From: Burkholderiales bacterium
GTDB taxonomy: Bacteria > Pseudomonadota > Gammaproteobacteria > Burkholderiales > SG8-41
Direction: 5' to 3'
Length of the DNA: 64,000 bases
NCBI GenBank assembly: GCA_019749945.1
Contig: JAIEPF010000006.1
Location: 1 to 64,000 of the forward strand
In this document: positions 20,639 through 29,650 of the stretch, piece after piece
Position numbering within the stretch: the first letter of the stretch is position 1
How the letters are laid out: the number at the start of each line of letters is the position of its first letter
The notes under the pieces: generated by a model
Seen by the model: only the letters and a program-made list of their open reading frames with translations
Told to the model about the DNA's origin: nothing
Databases searched by the model: none
Translations under genes and position numbers: made by a program

Positions 20639-21345
20639 TGGCGACCCGGCAGATCGTTCTCGATACCGAAACCACCGGCCTTGATCCGAAGCTCGGACAC
20701 CGCGTGATCGAGGTCGCCGGGGTCGAACTGGTCAATCGTCGCCTGACCGGAAAGCACTTCCATCGCTATCTCAATCCGGGGCGCGACAGCGACGAGGGCG
20801 CGCTGCAGGTGCACGGCCTGACCACCGAATTCCTCAGCGACAAACCGAAATTCGCCGAAATCGCCGACGAGTTTCTCGAGTATGTTTCCGGCGCCGAATT
20901 GATCATCCATAACGCGCCCTTCGACATCGGCTTTCTCGACAGCGAACTGGCGCTGGCGCGCAAAAAACGCCTGAAGGCCTATTGCCCGGAGGTGATCGAC
21001 ACCCTGCGCATGGCCAAGGATCTGCATCCGGGCAAACGCAACGGCCTCGATGCCCTGTGCGACCGTTACCAGATCGACAATTCGGCGCGCACCCTGCACG
21101 GCGCCCTGCTCGATGCGGAACTGCTGGCCGAGGTTTATCTGGCGATGACCCGCGGCCAGGAAAGCCTGATCATCGAAAGCGAAACCGTGCGCAGCACAGT
21201 CAGTGCGCCGGGATTCCAGCGTGGTGAGTTGAAACTGACGGTGCTGCGCGCCAGTGCGGAGGAAATCGCTGCGCACGAAGCGCAGCTTGCGGAGATTGAC
21301 AAGGCCAGCGACGGGGCGCTGTGGCGGGCTGAAGGGCAGCGATGA
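20638..21345 (+). CDS. dnaQ: DNA polymerase III epsilon subunit (3'-5' proofreading exonuclease)
   Basis: DEDDh exonuclease of the replicative polymerase. ExoI motif: IVLDTETTGLDP with Asp9 and Glu11. ExoII motif: IHNAPFDIGFLD. ExoIII motif: HGALLDAELLAEVYL. The C-terminal part that binds the alpha subunit is present. It is 235 residues long. Its start shares one base with the rnhA stop (TGATG). Confidence 0.95.
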   Translation: MATRQIVLDTETTGLDPKLGHRVIEVAGVELVNRRLTGKHFHRYLNPGRDSDEGALQVHGLTTEFLSDKPKFAEIADEFLEYVSGAELIIHNAPFDIGFLDSELALARKKRLKAYCPEVIDTLRMAKDLHPGKRNGLDALCDRYQIDNSARTLHGALLDAELLAEVYLAMTRGQESLIIESETVRSTVSAPGFQRGELKLTVLRASAEEIAAHEAQLAEIDKASDGALWRAEGQR

Positions 21346-21404
21346 GTGCTGAGTGAGGGTTGAGTGGTGAGGATTGAGGATTGAGGAGTGAGGAGTGAGG
21401 CGGC
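21341..21404 (+). repeat. Degenerate GAGTGATGA/GAGGATT heptamer array
   Basis: Tandem copies of a GAGTGAG/GAGGATT-type heptamer start inside the dnaQ stop codon and run for about 60 nt. They belong to the same family as the palindromes at 7255 and 15926, but here only one arm is seen. The array fills much of the dnaQ-tal spacer. Confidence 0.6.
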
Positions 21405-21466
21405 TTGGCTTCGGGCCTGCTCTTGCCTCAAGGCGTGATATTACCGTAAATACTTGATTTTATTAA

Positions 21467-22555
21467 CTATTTTGTCAGGGCCAGCAGTTGGCGGAACGAA
21501 TCCTCGAACTGCTTCAGGCCTTCCGCCTGCAACTCCTGCCCGGCGGCCTCCATGTCGATGCCGAAACGCTGCAGTGCGGCGAATTGTCTGCTTGCGCCCT
21601 CAAGGTCGGCTTCCAGCGTCGGCTCCGCCTTGCCGTGGTCACGGAAAGCGGCCAGCGTGGCATCGGGCACGGTGTTGATGGTGTGCGGGCCGATCAGCGA
21701 TTCGATGTACAGCACATCGTTGTAGGCCGGGTTCTTGGTGCCGGTGCTGGCCCACAGCATGGCCTGCGGCCGCGCGCCGCGTTTGGCAAGGGCGCCGAAG
21801 TTCGCATCGGCAAAGGTCGTGAGGTAATCCTGGTACGCCAGTTTGGCCAGTGCCACCGCCGAGCGGCCGCGCAAGGCCAGGGCTTCGCCGCCGATGGTTT
21901 CGAGGCGTTTGTCGATCAGCGTATCGACGCGGCTGAGGAACAGGCTGGCCACGGATTTGACCTTGCGCGCGTCACCGCCGGCATCCAGGTGGCGGCTGAT
22001 GCCGCGTACATAGGCCTCAGCCACGTCGCGCACATGGCGCAGTGAAAACATCAGCGTCACATTGACCGAACAGCCGTGGGCCACCAGTTCCTCGATCGCG
22101 CGCAGTCCGGCGGCGGTGGCCGGCACCTTGATCAGCAGGTTGTCGCGGCACACGGCGGCTTTCAGCCGCAGGCCGGCGGCCAGCGTGCCCTCGGCGTCAT
22201 GCGCCAGCGCCGGCGACACTTCGAGGCTGACATAACCGTCATCACCGGCCGTCGATTTGTACATCGGCTGCAGGATGTCGCAGGCGGCCTGGATGTCGGC
22301 GATGGCCAGCGTTTCGTAGCGTTGTTCGGCCGACAAGGCGGGATCGCTTTTCAGTTTCTGCAGCTCTTCGCGGTAATGCGGGCTTTCGCTGATCGCCTTG
22401 AAAAAAATCGTCGGGTTCGAGGTGACGCCGGCGATGCGGTCTTCCGTCACCAGTTTTTTCAGCGTGCCTTCCAGCAGCAGCGTGCGCGACAGGTTGTCCA
22501 GCCAGATGCGCTGGCCCAGGGCGTGCAGGCGGAGCAGGGGATTGGGGTTGATCAT
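21467..22555 (-). CDS. tal: Transaldolase
   Basis: Transfers a dihydroxyacetone unit from sedoheptulose 7-phosphate to glyceraldehyde 3-phosphate in the pentose phosphate pathway. The Schiff-base Lys143 lies in NLLIKVPATAAG. TSNPTIF near the N-terminus is the other family signature. Its 362 residues and sequence style match the longer transaldolase class that is also found fused to phosphoglucose isomerase. The start ATG gives MINPNPLLRLHALGQ. Confidence 0.94.
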   Translation of the reverse strand: MINPNPLLRLHALGQRIWLDNLSRTLLLEGTLKKLVTEDRIAGVTSNPTIFFKAISESPHYREELQKLKSDPALSAEQRYETLAIADIQAACDILQPMYKSTAGDDGYVSLEVSPALAHDAEGTLAAGLRLKAAVCRDNLLIKVPATAAGLRAIEELVAHGCSVNVTLMFSLRHVRDVAEAYVRGISRHLDAGGDARKVKSVASLFLSRVDTLIDKRLETIGGEALALRGRSAVALAKLAYQDYLTTFADANFGALAKRGARPQAMLWASTGTKNPAYNDVLYIESLIGPHTINTVPDATLAAFRDHGKAEPTLEADLEGASRQFAALQRFGIDMEAAGQELQAEGLKQFEDSFRQLLALTK

Positions 22556-22616
22556 GGGAAAGTGGTTTTGACGAATGGTTAGAGTTTGCTAATAGCGTAA
22601 AACAAAATGAAATTTA

Positions 22617-22655
22617 CCCTCTCCCCGCTTGCGGGGAGAGGGCAGGGTGAGGGGG
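22617..22655. repeat. REP-like palindrome (CCCTCTCCCCGC family)
   Basis: A perfect 12-bp stem, CCCTCTCCCCGC and GCGGGGAGAGGG, with a TT loop, followed by CAGGGTGAGGGGG. No T run follows on the minus strand, so it is a dispersed repeat rather than a terminator. A relative lies at 46661. Confidence 0.75.
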
Positions 22656-22692
22656 CGCAAAAAAGTCATTTTGTTGCGTGCCCTTGAACTGT

Positions 22693-23526
22693 TCACCGCG
22701 GATATTGCCGCGCCAGTTCCGCCGCCACAGTAGTGATCAGCCGGCGCGAAATGCTGACGCTGGGCGGCAGCCGCGGCAATGCCTCAACATCAAACCACGC
22801 CGCTTCCTCGATCTCGACGCCGTCGGGACGCACCGCACCGCCGGCGTATTCGGCGGTGAAGGCCACCATCAGCGAATGCGGGAAGGGCCAGGGCTGGCTG
22901 CCGAAATAACGCAGATTGCCGACTTCGACGCCGACTTCCTCGCGGGTTTCGCGCGCCACGGTGTCTTCGAGCATTTCACCGGGTTCGACGAAGCCGGCAA
23001 TCGCCGAATAACGCCCGGGCGGCCACGCCCCCTTGCGCGCCAGCAGCAGTTCGCGGCCGCGGGTGATCAGCACCATCACCGCGGGCGACACCAGCGGGTA
23101 AGTGGTAAAGCGGCACGACGGGCAGGCGCGCGCGCGTTCATCGCTGCGTGCCTGCATCGGTGTGCCGCAGCGGCTGCAGAACTGGTGGTTGCGTTCCCAG
23201 TCGATGATCTGCAGCGCGCGACCGGACAGCGCCGCCAGCGTGCTGTCGACCATGCCGAACAGATCGCGCAGGCCGAGCTGCGCCCAGCCAGCGGGCAGCG
23301 GCTGCGCTTCATCGACTTCGGCGGCGTAACAATGCTGATCGCCGAGCAGACCGAGATAGTGGCTGCGCACGGTGGCGACGCCATGTTCTTCCAGTGTGCA
23401 GCAGCAGGGCAGCGCTGCGGATTCGGCATTGCTGACCAGAATCGAACCGCGCTGGAAGGCGAACCACAGGGCGGGGCTGTCCTGTGTTGCGGGCGGTGTG
23501 GCTAGGGGGGTGTACTGGTCGGGCAT
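22693..23526 (-). CDS. nudC: NADH pyrophosphatase / NAD-cap hydrolase NudC
   Basis: Nudix hydrolase that cleaves NAD(H) and removes NAD caps from RNA. The zinc ribbon uses Cys117, Cys120, Cys135 and Cys138. The Nudix box runs from Gly178 (GFVEPGE then ARETREEVGVEVG). The NudC-specific SQPWPFPHS follows at about 210-218. At 277 residues it is full length. Confidence 0.95.
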   Translation of the reverse strand: MPDQYTPLATPPATQDSPALWFAFQRGSILVSNAESAALPCCCTLEEHGVATVRSHYLGLLGDQHCYAAEVDEAQPLPAGWAQLGLRDLFGMVDSTLAALSGRALQIIDWERNHQFCSRCGTPMQARSDERARACPSCRFTTYPLVSPAVMVLITRGRELLLARKGAWPPGRYSAIAGFVEPGEMLEDTVARETREEVGVEVGNLRYFGSQPWPFPHSLMVAFTAEYAGGAVRPDGVEIEEAAWFDVEALPRLPPSVSISRRLITTVAAELARQYPR

Positions 23527-23912
23527 GGTGTTGATTGGGCTTGAAATGCGCGAGTATATCGCTGTGATTCGTCCGGCTGTGATTCCGGAGATTATGAGCG
23601 CGCGTCAGGCAAAAAGAGTTGTGAGAGGTGCTGGGATCGGATCAGCGGTATCCACCGTTTGAACGATCTTGGATATATAGAAGCTTTTAAATCAATAACC
23701 TATTGCTATTGGCTCTGTGTCTTGACGACAGAAAGCGACAATTGGGGGCGCAAGTGATCCCAAATTCATGCCCAAGCTCGATCATGATCTGTCATCTGTC
23801 AATTGAGCCCAAATGGCCTGTAAGTGCGATATCGAACAGCCAACCTGAATTTGTCGATGGAAACTCCTTACCTGTCTTCTGTTAGATATTTCATTCAGCA
23901 AAAGGGTCTGCG
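23527..23912. other. 386-bp AT-rich gap with a tRNA-like fragment only
   Basis: I see no gene here. The left part holds the degenerate tRNA-Val fragment listed separately. The remainder is clearly more AT-rich than the flanks and carries only short chance open frames without a convincing ribosome binding site. Confidence 0.6.
23627..23665 (-). pseudogene. Degenerate copy of the tRNA-Val(CAC) 3' half
   Basis: About 31 of 39 bases match the T-arm to anticodon-arm part of the intact tRNA-Val at 24728-24802, in the same orientation. Shared blocks include CTGGGATCG and TCCACCGT. It lies 1.1 kb beyond the 3' side of that tRNA, where the far attachment site of an element integrated into the tRNA would lie. 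Confidence 0.55.
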
Positions 23913-24548
23913 GTGAACAAGAACACGATAGTTGCGACAATAGGATTGATCGGTTTGGTAAGTGCAGGAGGAGCACTGGCTGCGGGCGGTTGCACTTTTC
24001 AACCTACTCCGACTGGGGGGCTAAATCCGACAACTTATTCTCTGACTGCTTTACCCGCATCAATCAACCAAGGCTCATCCGCGATACTGACTTTCAACGC
24101 GACTGGTGCCGTCAACGGGGGTTGCTCTGGGGGTGACCTTAGTTCGACGACCTACAGATGGACAGGCACCACCGGCACATTCTTCTCAGGTGATGGCCAG
24201 CAAATGAGCATCGACAGCGCAACTGCTGGCCCCATCTCCGTCGCTTTCGATTATTTTAATGTCGGTACCTACGTGCCATCGTTTATGGGATTTCTTACGT
24301 ATTTCAATACTTCAACTTCGCTGGTTCTCACTCTGGTCAGCGAAAACCGTGTTGAATTACTTCCGGTCACTACGTCCTTTATCAGCAATAGACCGGAGAT
24401 GTCGCCTTGGCCTGAAAATTTTACTGCCTCAACATTCCTTACAGTAGTTACTTCTCCCGTTCCTGAGCCAGAGACCTACGCCATGATGCTGTCTGGTCTT
24501 GGACTACTATCCTTCATGGCTCGTCGTAAAAATCAGAAAACTGCTTAA
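23913..24548 (+). CDS. PEP-CTERM sorting-domain exported protein
   Basis: Secreted protein of unknown function. The signal peptide (IVATIGLIGLVSAGGALAAG) comes first and a Ser/Thr/Gly-rich body follows. The end is a classic PEP-CTERM signal: VPEPETYAMM, a hydrophobic stretch (LSGLGLLSFMA) and a basic RRK tail. Exosortase recognises this motif in exopolysaccharide-producing Gram-negatives. The start is a GTG with AAGGG 7 nt upstream. Base composition is visibly lower in GC than the neighbours. No exosortase lies in the window. Confidence 0.88.
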   Translation: MNKNTIVATIGLIGLVSAGGALAAGGCTFQPTPTGGLNPTTYSLTALPASINQGSSAILTFNATGAVNGGCSGGDLSSTTYRWTGTTGTFFSGDGQQMSIDSATAGPISVAFDYFNVGTYVPSFMGFLTYFNTSTSLVLTLVSENRVELLPVTTSFISNRPEMSPWPENFTASTFLTVVTSPVPEPETYAMMLSGLGLLSFMARRKNQKTA

Positions 24549-24727
24549 CTCTAAAAGCTGTAGTTCGAGTGGGTTCCACGGACGGGAGGCGGGAGCTTCG
24601 TCGACAGCCAGTATAGTTCTCCAGTGAGGCTGAGCGGCGGCGGTCGGTTGAATGCACTGGCACTGTCCAAAATAGTTCCAGTGCTTTGATTGAGGACTCG
24701 ACCGAATGGTTAATCTTTGAAAGGGAT

Positions 24728-24802
24728 TGGTGGGCGGTACTGGGATCGAACCAGTGGCTTCCACCGTGTGAAGGTGGCACTCTACCGCTGAGTTAACCGC
24801 CC
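24728..24802 (-). tRNA. tRNA-Val (anticodon CAC)
   Basis: A 75-nt cloverleaf read on the minus strand with acceptor GGGCGGT pairing ACCGCCC, anticodon loop TTCACAC giving CAC, T-arm CTGGTTCGATCCCAG and an encoded CCA. Its 3' end faces the low-GC PEP-CTERM segment. Confidence 0.96.
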
Positions 24803-24872
24803 CAGCCGGCGCGGATTTTACCACCGGTCGCGGACGGTCGCCAAACCGCTGGCGATATAATGCCGCCAGCCC

Positions 24873-26120
24873 ATGCAAACCAAAAACATCACCGTCATCG
24901 GTGCCGGCATCGTCGGCATCGCGACCGCCAGTTATCTGCGGCGGGACGGCCACCGGGTCACGGTGGTCGATCAGCGCCCGCCCGGGGAATATTGTTCCTT
25001 CGGCAATGCCGGCATCCTCAGTCCCGGTTCCTGCGTGCCGATCGCGATGCCGGGGATACTGTCCCAGGTGCCCGGTTACCTGCTCGATCCCCTGGGACCG
25101 CTGGCTTTGCGCTGGTCCTATCTGCCGCAGGCCTTGCCCTGGCTGCTGAAATTCGTCGCGGCCGCCGACGTCAAGCGGGTGGAAAAAATTGCCGACGGAC
25201 TGCGCGCACTGCTGAGCCAGACCTTTGATGCCTATGCGCCGCTGGTCAAGAATGCCGGTGTCGAAGACCTGATCCATAAAAGTGGTTACATGGTGGTGTA
25301 TTCCTCGCGTCGCGCCTGGCAGGCGGATGCGCTGGGCTGGAAACTGCGGCGTGACCGCGGCGTGGTGATCGATGAACTCGATGCCGCGGAGGTCAAACGC
25401 CGTCTGCCCGGGCTGCATGGCGATTATGAGGTCGGCCTGTTCCTGCATGACCACGGCTGGTGCGCCAATCCGGAACGCCTGACCAAATCACTGGCGGCGC
25501 AGTTCGAACGCGACGGCGGCACCATCCTGCAGCGCCGCGTGCTGAGCATCGATGTTGGTCCCGACGGTCCGCGCGCCTTGCGCACCGATGCCGGCAATCT
25601 GCCGCTGGAACATCTGGTGATCTGCGCAGGCGCGCATTCCAATGAGTTCAGCGCGCAACTGGGCGATGCCGTGCCGCTGGAAGCGGAGCGGGGGTATCAC
25701 ATTACTTATTCCGATCCGCGTTACCAGCTGCCGATGCCGGTGATGCTGCCGGAGCAGAAATGTTTTGTCACGCCGATGGAAATGGGCCTGCGCATCGCCG
25801 GGCAGAGCGAATTCGCGGGCATAGATGCCGCACCGAACTATGCGCGCGCCGATGTGCTGGGCAAGCTGATGCAGAACATGTTCCCCGGCATCAGCAATGT
25901 CGATGCGACGAAGTGGATGGGGCGCCGACCGTCGATGCCGGACTCGACGCCGGTGATCGGTCCGGCGACGCGGTTCAGCAATGTGCATTACGCTTTTGGT
26001 CATGGGCACGTCGGTCTGGTTGGTGGTGCGCCGACGGCGCGCCTCGTGGCCGACATGATTGCAGGGCGTACGCCGCGTATCGACCTTGCGCCTTACAGTC
26101 CCGGTCGTTTTTCCCGCTGA
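24873..26120 (+). CDS. FAD-dependent D-amino-acid dehydrogenase family protein
   Basis: DadA-like oxidoreductase that would oxidise D-amino acids to 2-oxo acids and pass electrons to the respiratory chain. The N-terminal dinucleotide fold reads VIGAGIVGIATASYL, with the second half of the FAD site near IDVGPDGPRALRTDAG and the C-terminal HGHVGLVGGAPTARLVADMI. At 415 residues the length is typical of DadA. It stands alone, without the alanine racemase found in dad operons, so the substrate is uncertain. Confidence 0.82.
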   Translation: MQTKNITVIGAGIVGIATASYLRRDGHRVTVVDQRPPGEYCSFGNAGILSPGSCVPIAMPGILSQVPGYLLDPLGPLALRWSYLPQALPWLLKFVAAADVKRVEKIADGLRALLSQTFDAYAPLVKNAGVEDLIHKSGYMVVYSSRRAWQADALGWKLRRDRGVVIDELDAAEVKRRLPGLHGDYEVGLFLHDHGWCANPERLTKSLAAQFERDGGTILQRRVLSIDVGPDGPRALRTDAGNLPLEHLVICAGAHSNEFSAQLGDAVPLEAERGYHITYSDPRYQLPMPVMLPEQKCFVTPMEMGLRIAGQSEFAGIDAAPNYARADVLGKLMQNMFPGISNVDATKWMGRRPSMPDSTPVIGPATRFSNVHYAFGHGHVGLVGGAPTARLVADMIAGRTPRIDLAPYSPGRFSR

Positions 26121-26202
26121 AGCCGGCGCTCGGGGCAGGGTGCGTGACGTAAAATAGCGGCCTTTCCCGCGCATTTTTCCAACTCATTTTCACTGAATTC
26201 TC

Positions 26203-27606
26203 ATGGTCCGCACCCGCTTCGCTCCCAGCCCCACCGGTTATCTGCATATCGGCGGCGCCCGCACTGCGCTGTTTTGCTGGGCTTATGCCAAGCAGCAGGG
26301 CGGCACCTTCATCCTGCGTGTCGAAGATACCGATCGCGAACGCTCAACCGAGGCCTCGGTGCAGGCCATTCTCGACGGCATGCAATGGCTGGGCCTCGAT
26401 TACGAAGGCCCGTATTTCCAGATGCAGCGTCTGGATCGTTACAAGGCGGCGGCGGATCAGTTGCTGCGCGACGGCCATGCCTATCACTGTTATGCGACGC
26501 GCGAGGAAATCGACGCACTGCGCGAAGCGCAGCGTGCGCGCGGCGACAAGCCGCGTTACGACGGGCGCTGGCGTCCCGAGAATGCCAAACGTCTCGGCCT
26601 GAAGCCGCCGGCGGGCATGCAGCCGGTGATCCGCTTTCGCACCCCGGATACTGGTGAAGTCACGTTCAACGATCTGGTCAAAGGCCCGATCACCGTGGCC
26701 AATGCCGAATTGGATGATCTGGTGATCATGCGCGCCGACGGCATTCCGACCTACAACTTCGGCGTGGTCATCGACGACGCCGACATGAACATCACTCATG
26801 TCGTGCGCGGTGACGATCATGTCAACAACACGCCGCGGCAGATCAACATCTATCGCGCGCTGGGCGCCAATCTGCCGCTGTTTGCGCATCTGCCGATGAT
26901 CCTCGGCGCCGACGGCGAACGCCTGTCGAAACGCCATGGCGCGATCAGCGTGATGCAGTACTTTGAAGACGGTTATCTGCCGGAAGCGCTGAACAACTAT
27001 CTGGCGCGCCTCGGCTGGTCGCACGGCGACGCCGAAAAATTCTCGCTGCAGCAGATGGTGGAGTGGTTTGACCTCGCGCATGTCAGCCGTTCACCGGCGC
27101 GGTTTGACCCGGAAAAACTCGGCTGGCTCAATCAGCAATACATGAAGGAAGCGGATGACAGGCGACTGGCGGGGTTGGTGACGCCGTTTCTGGAGCGCGA
27201 TGGCTGCAAGGTGGCGGCCGGGCCGGAGCTGCCGCGGGTGGTGGCGCTGCTGAAGGATCGCGTCAGCACCATAGAAGAACTGGCCGATGCCGCGGTGTAT
27301 TTTTACCGGCGGCTGGAACCCTCGGCCGAATTGCGCCAGGCGCACTATGCGGCAGCGGTCAAACCGGCGCTGGTCGCGTTGCGGCGACAACTGGAAAGCG
27401 TGGAGTGGCGGCGTGAGGCCATCGGTGCCGCGCTGAAAGCGGTATTGGCCGAACATCAGCTGAAGATGCCGAAAATCGCGATGCCGCTGCGGGTGATGGT
27501 CACCGGCGAGCCGCAATCACCGTCAATCGATGCCACGCTGGAGCTGATCGGTCGCGGGGAAGTGCTGGCGCGGATGGAGCAGGAGTTAAGGGTATTCCCC
27601 GATTGA
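26203..27606 (+). CDS. gltX: Glutamyl-tRNA synthetase
   Basis: Class I aminoacyl-tRNA synthetase that charges tRNA-Glu. The HIGH-type motif is in [12 protein letters not shown] (residues 10-21) and the KMSKS-type motif is RLSKR at 240-244. At 467 residues it is full length. It is followed directly by tRNA-Ala and tRNA-Glu, its own substrate. Confidence 0.96.
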   Translation: MVRTRFAPSPTGYLHIGGARTALFCWAYAKQQGGTFILRVEDTDRERSTEASVQAILDGMQWLGLDYEGPYFQMQRLDRYKAAADQLLRDGHAYHCYATREEIDALREAQRARGDKPRYDGRWRPENAKRLGLKPPAGMQPVIRFRTPDTGEVTFNDLVKGPITVANAELDDLVIMRADGIPTYNFGVVIDDADMNITHVVRGDDHVNNTPRQINIYRALGANLPLFAHLPMILGADGERLSKRHGAISVMQYFEDGYLPEALNNYLARLGWSHGDAEKFSLQQMVEWFDLAHVSRSPARFDPEKLGWLNQQYMKEADDRRLAGLVTPFLERDGCKVAAGPELPRVVALLKDRVSTIEELADAAVYFYRRLEPSAELRQAHYAAAVKPALVALRRQLESVEWRREAIGAALKAVLAEHQLKMPKIAMPLRVMVTGEPQSPSIDATLELIGRGEVLARMEQELRVFPD

Positions 27607-27615
27607 GTTTTGCGG

Positions 27616-27644
27616 TTTACAGCACCGGGTCGCATCGGTATAAT
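27616..27644 (+). promoter_or_regulatory. Sigma-70 promoter of the tRNA-Ala/tRNA-Glu unit
   Basis: TTTACA, 17 nt, TATAAT, ending 13 nt before the tRNA-Ala 5' end. Both boxes are near consensus. Confidence 0.8.
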
Positions 27645-27657
27645 CCGCCGCTCTCGT

Positions 27658-27733
<76 letters not shown>

Positions 27734-27761
27734 GCAGAACACCACGCTGTAACCAGACGTA

Positions 27762-27837
27762 GTCCCTATCGTCTAGAGGCCTAGGACACTGCCCTTTCAC
27801 GGCGGTAACAGGGGTTCGAATCCCCTTGGGGACGCCA
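27762..27837 (+). tRNA. tRNA-Glu (anticodon TTC)
   Basis: A 76-nt cloverleaf with acceptor GTCCCTA, anticodon loop CTTTCAC giving TTC, T-arm GGGGTTCGAATCCCC and an encoded CCA. It lies 28 nt after tRNA-Ala, in the same unit. Confidence 0.97.
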
Positions 27838-27854
27838 AATTATTGTTTATAATC

Positions 27855-27892
27855 AATGGGTTAAGTGGATACACTTAACCCATTTTTCTTTT
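27855..27892 (+). terminator. Rho-independent terminator after tRNA-Glu
   Basis: A perfect 13-bp stem (AATGGGTTAAGTG and CACTTAACCCATT) with a 4-nt loop, followed by TTTCTTTT. Confidence 0.9.
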
Positions 27893-27963
27893 GTGTCGAC
27901 CAAGTCTCGCTCACGCATCACAGAAAACTGCTGATTGCGAATACCTACAGATCCAATTTCAGT

Positions 27964-28899
27964 TCAGGCTGCGGCCCGGGCAGTGGCAATGGCTTTTTCG
28001 ACCGCGCGGCGGTCGAGATTGGATGCAAGCAATTTGATGAAATCGAACGCGTATCCGCGCAAGTAGTGGTTCTTGCGAATCGCCAGGCAGCCAACGTGAG
28101 GATCGAAAAGGTGGTTTACGTCGAGCGCGCGCAGCTTTGAATCACGCCGTGGCTCGAAAGCGAGCTTTGGCAGGACTGCGATGCCAAGTCCGGCTTCCAC
28201 GAATGCTTTGACGACGTCCACATCCACGCCTGCAAAAACGATGTTCGGTTCGAGGTGGCTGCGGGCGAACAACTCGCGCATCTGCAACTGACCATGCGAC
28301 CCGACATCCAGAGTGATGAGCGGGTGCATGGAAATGGCTTTCAGCGTGACGCGCTTCTCTCGCAGGAGAGGGTGCACGCCGGGCACGAGCAGTATTCTCG
28401 GCAGTTTGCAGTATTCGAGAAACAGCAGGTCGGGAAAGTCCTCGGCGGGGCGCGTGGTCATGGCGATGTCGGCTTCTCCCGAGGACGCCAGCCTTGATAC
28501 CTGCGCGGGGCTATCTTGCAGCAGGTTCACTTTCACATTGGGATGGCGCGACACGAAGTTTCGAAACGCTTCAGGCAATATGTAGCGGGCGAAGGTGAAC
28601 GTTGCTGCGATGTTCAAGTGCCCGCTGCCGCCCTCCCTAAATTCTTCGGCCACGGCCTTGATGTCTTCCAACTCACGCAGCACTAGGCTCGCGATGGCGG
28701 CAATACGCCGGGCAGGCTCGGTCATTTCGACGATGCGGTTGCCATTGCGGATGAAGAGGTCCACTCCCAGTTCTTCTTCCAGAAGACGAATTTGCTTGCT
28801 GATCCCGGGCTGGGATGTGTGCAGTGCCGTGGCCGCGCTCGAGAAACTCAATCCCTGGCGGGATATCTCGCACAGGTAACGCAGTTGATGAAGCTTCAT
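27964..28899 (-). CDS. LysR-family transcriptional regulator, CysB-like subgroup
   Basis: The N-terminal winged helix (MKLHQLRYLCEISRQGLSFS through HTSQPGISKQIRLLEEELG) and the C-terminal effector domain resemble CysB/Cbl, which sense sulfur-assimilation metabolites. It is 311 residues long. It is divergent from the selenoprotein operon that starts 136 bp away and is the obvious candidate to control it. A sulfur-linked inducer would fit the subgroup, but this is inference. Confidence 0.88.
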   Translation of the reverse strand: MKLHQLRYLCEISRQGLSFSSAATALHTSQPGISKQIRLLEEELGVDLFIRNGNRIVEMTEPARRIAAIASLVLRELEDIKAVAEEFREGGSGHLNIAATFTFARYILPEAFRNFVSRHPNVKVNLLQDSPAQVSRLASSGEADIAMTTRPAEDFPDLLFLEYCKLPRILLVPGVHPLLREKRVTLKAISMHPLITLDVGSHGQLQMRELFARSHLEPNIVFAGVDVDVVKAFVEAGLGIAVLPKLAFEPRRDSKLRALDVNHLFDPHVGCLAIRKNHYLRGYAFDFIKLLASNLDRRAVEKAIATARAAA

Positions 28900-28949
28900 A
28901 AGTTTTGCCCTTTGGCAGGTTACGGCTGCTCATGCAAGTATATCCAATG

Positions 28950-28964
28950 GTTATCGGTAATAAC
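28950..28964. promoter_or_regulatory. Candidate LysR operator between divergent genes
   Basis: GTTAT-N5-ATAAC, a perfect interrupted palindrome with LysR-type T-N11-A spacing. It lies 51 nt from the regulator start and about 70 nt from the selenoprotein start. Confidence 0.5.
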
Positions 28965-29034
28965 AATTCATTCTTTGTTGGTTATAAGATGGATTGGTAG
29001 CATGTTTTCTCCCGTGATTAACCGGAGACGACTC

Positions 29035-29640
29035 ATGGCTAACAAGGAAACGATAGGCGGTATCAGCGTGTACGTCCCGACCGGTGATCCGTCAGCGATC
29101 GCGGCGTGCCTGGCCACCCGGCTGAATAGTGTGCGTGGTGCCCGTATTGGCATTCTCGACAACTGCAAGGAATTCGCAGACTTGGTCTTGAGTGGCGTGG
29201 CCGAAGTTCTGGAGCGCGAGCATGGCGCTATTGTCAGATTCTGGCGCAAGTCCTATCTGGGCATTCCATCGCCCTTCGCCAAAGAGATGGCGGCAGAGTG
29301 CGACGCCGTTATCAACGGCGTCGGCCACTGAGGGTCCTCGACCCCCTGGACCGCGCGTGACGCGGTAGAGCTCGAAAATCTGGGAATACCCACTGTAACT
29401 ATCATCAGCACGGCTTTCGCCGCGCTGGGCCAAGTCACGGGCGAGGGTGCCGGGCATTTGAGTCTTCCCATCGTCGTCGTGCCGCATCCCGTCGGTGACC
29501 GCGACGAAAACACTGTGCGTCGCCGGGGCGAGGAAATCGCGCTGGACTGCGCGCGTATCCTGACCACTCCGGTCGATCAACTGTCCCACGAGTTCGAAGG
29601 CAAGCGCTATCCGCTGCCCCGGGCCGTCATGCCCCGTTGA
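29035..29640 (+). CDS. UGSC-family selenoprotein 1 (Sec99, variant UGSS)
   Basis: One 201-residue protein if the TGA at 29329-29331 is read as selenocysteine; otherwise a 98-residue truncated product. The N-terminal half has the family block RIGILDNCKEFADLV. After the UGA the frame continues as GSSTPWTARDAVELENLGIP, collinear with the two paralogues in this window, so the downstream part is under coding constraint. The usual Cys three residues after Sec is Ser here. GGAG lies 7 nt before the start. It is the first gene of a six-gene operon. The catalytic role is unknown; a redox role is inferred from the Sec. Confidence 0.85.
29350..29366 (+). promoter_or_regulatory. Candidate SECIS hairpin of selenoprotein 1
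   Basis: Stem ACCGCG and CGCGGT with loop CGTGA, starting 18 nt after the UGA, inside the usual 16-37 nt window for the apical part of a bacterial SECIS. Its stem is shorter and shifted relative to the other two copies, but the loop also contains GTG. Confidence 0.55.
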
Positions 29641-29650
29641 GCGCGCGCCC

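Noticed and set aside
15926..21404. CRISPR arrays at the heptamer repeats
   Set aside because: The units are 7 nt long, contiguous or palindromic, with no spacers and no cas genes.
22617..22655. The CCCTCTCCCC hairpin as terminator of nudC
   Set aside because: There is no T run on the nudC strand, and the same element recurs at 46661 in a different context.
23581..24802. A prophage or active integrative element at tRNA-Val
   Set aside because: No integrase, phage or transfer gene is present in the 1.1 kb. At most it is a scar.
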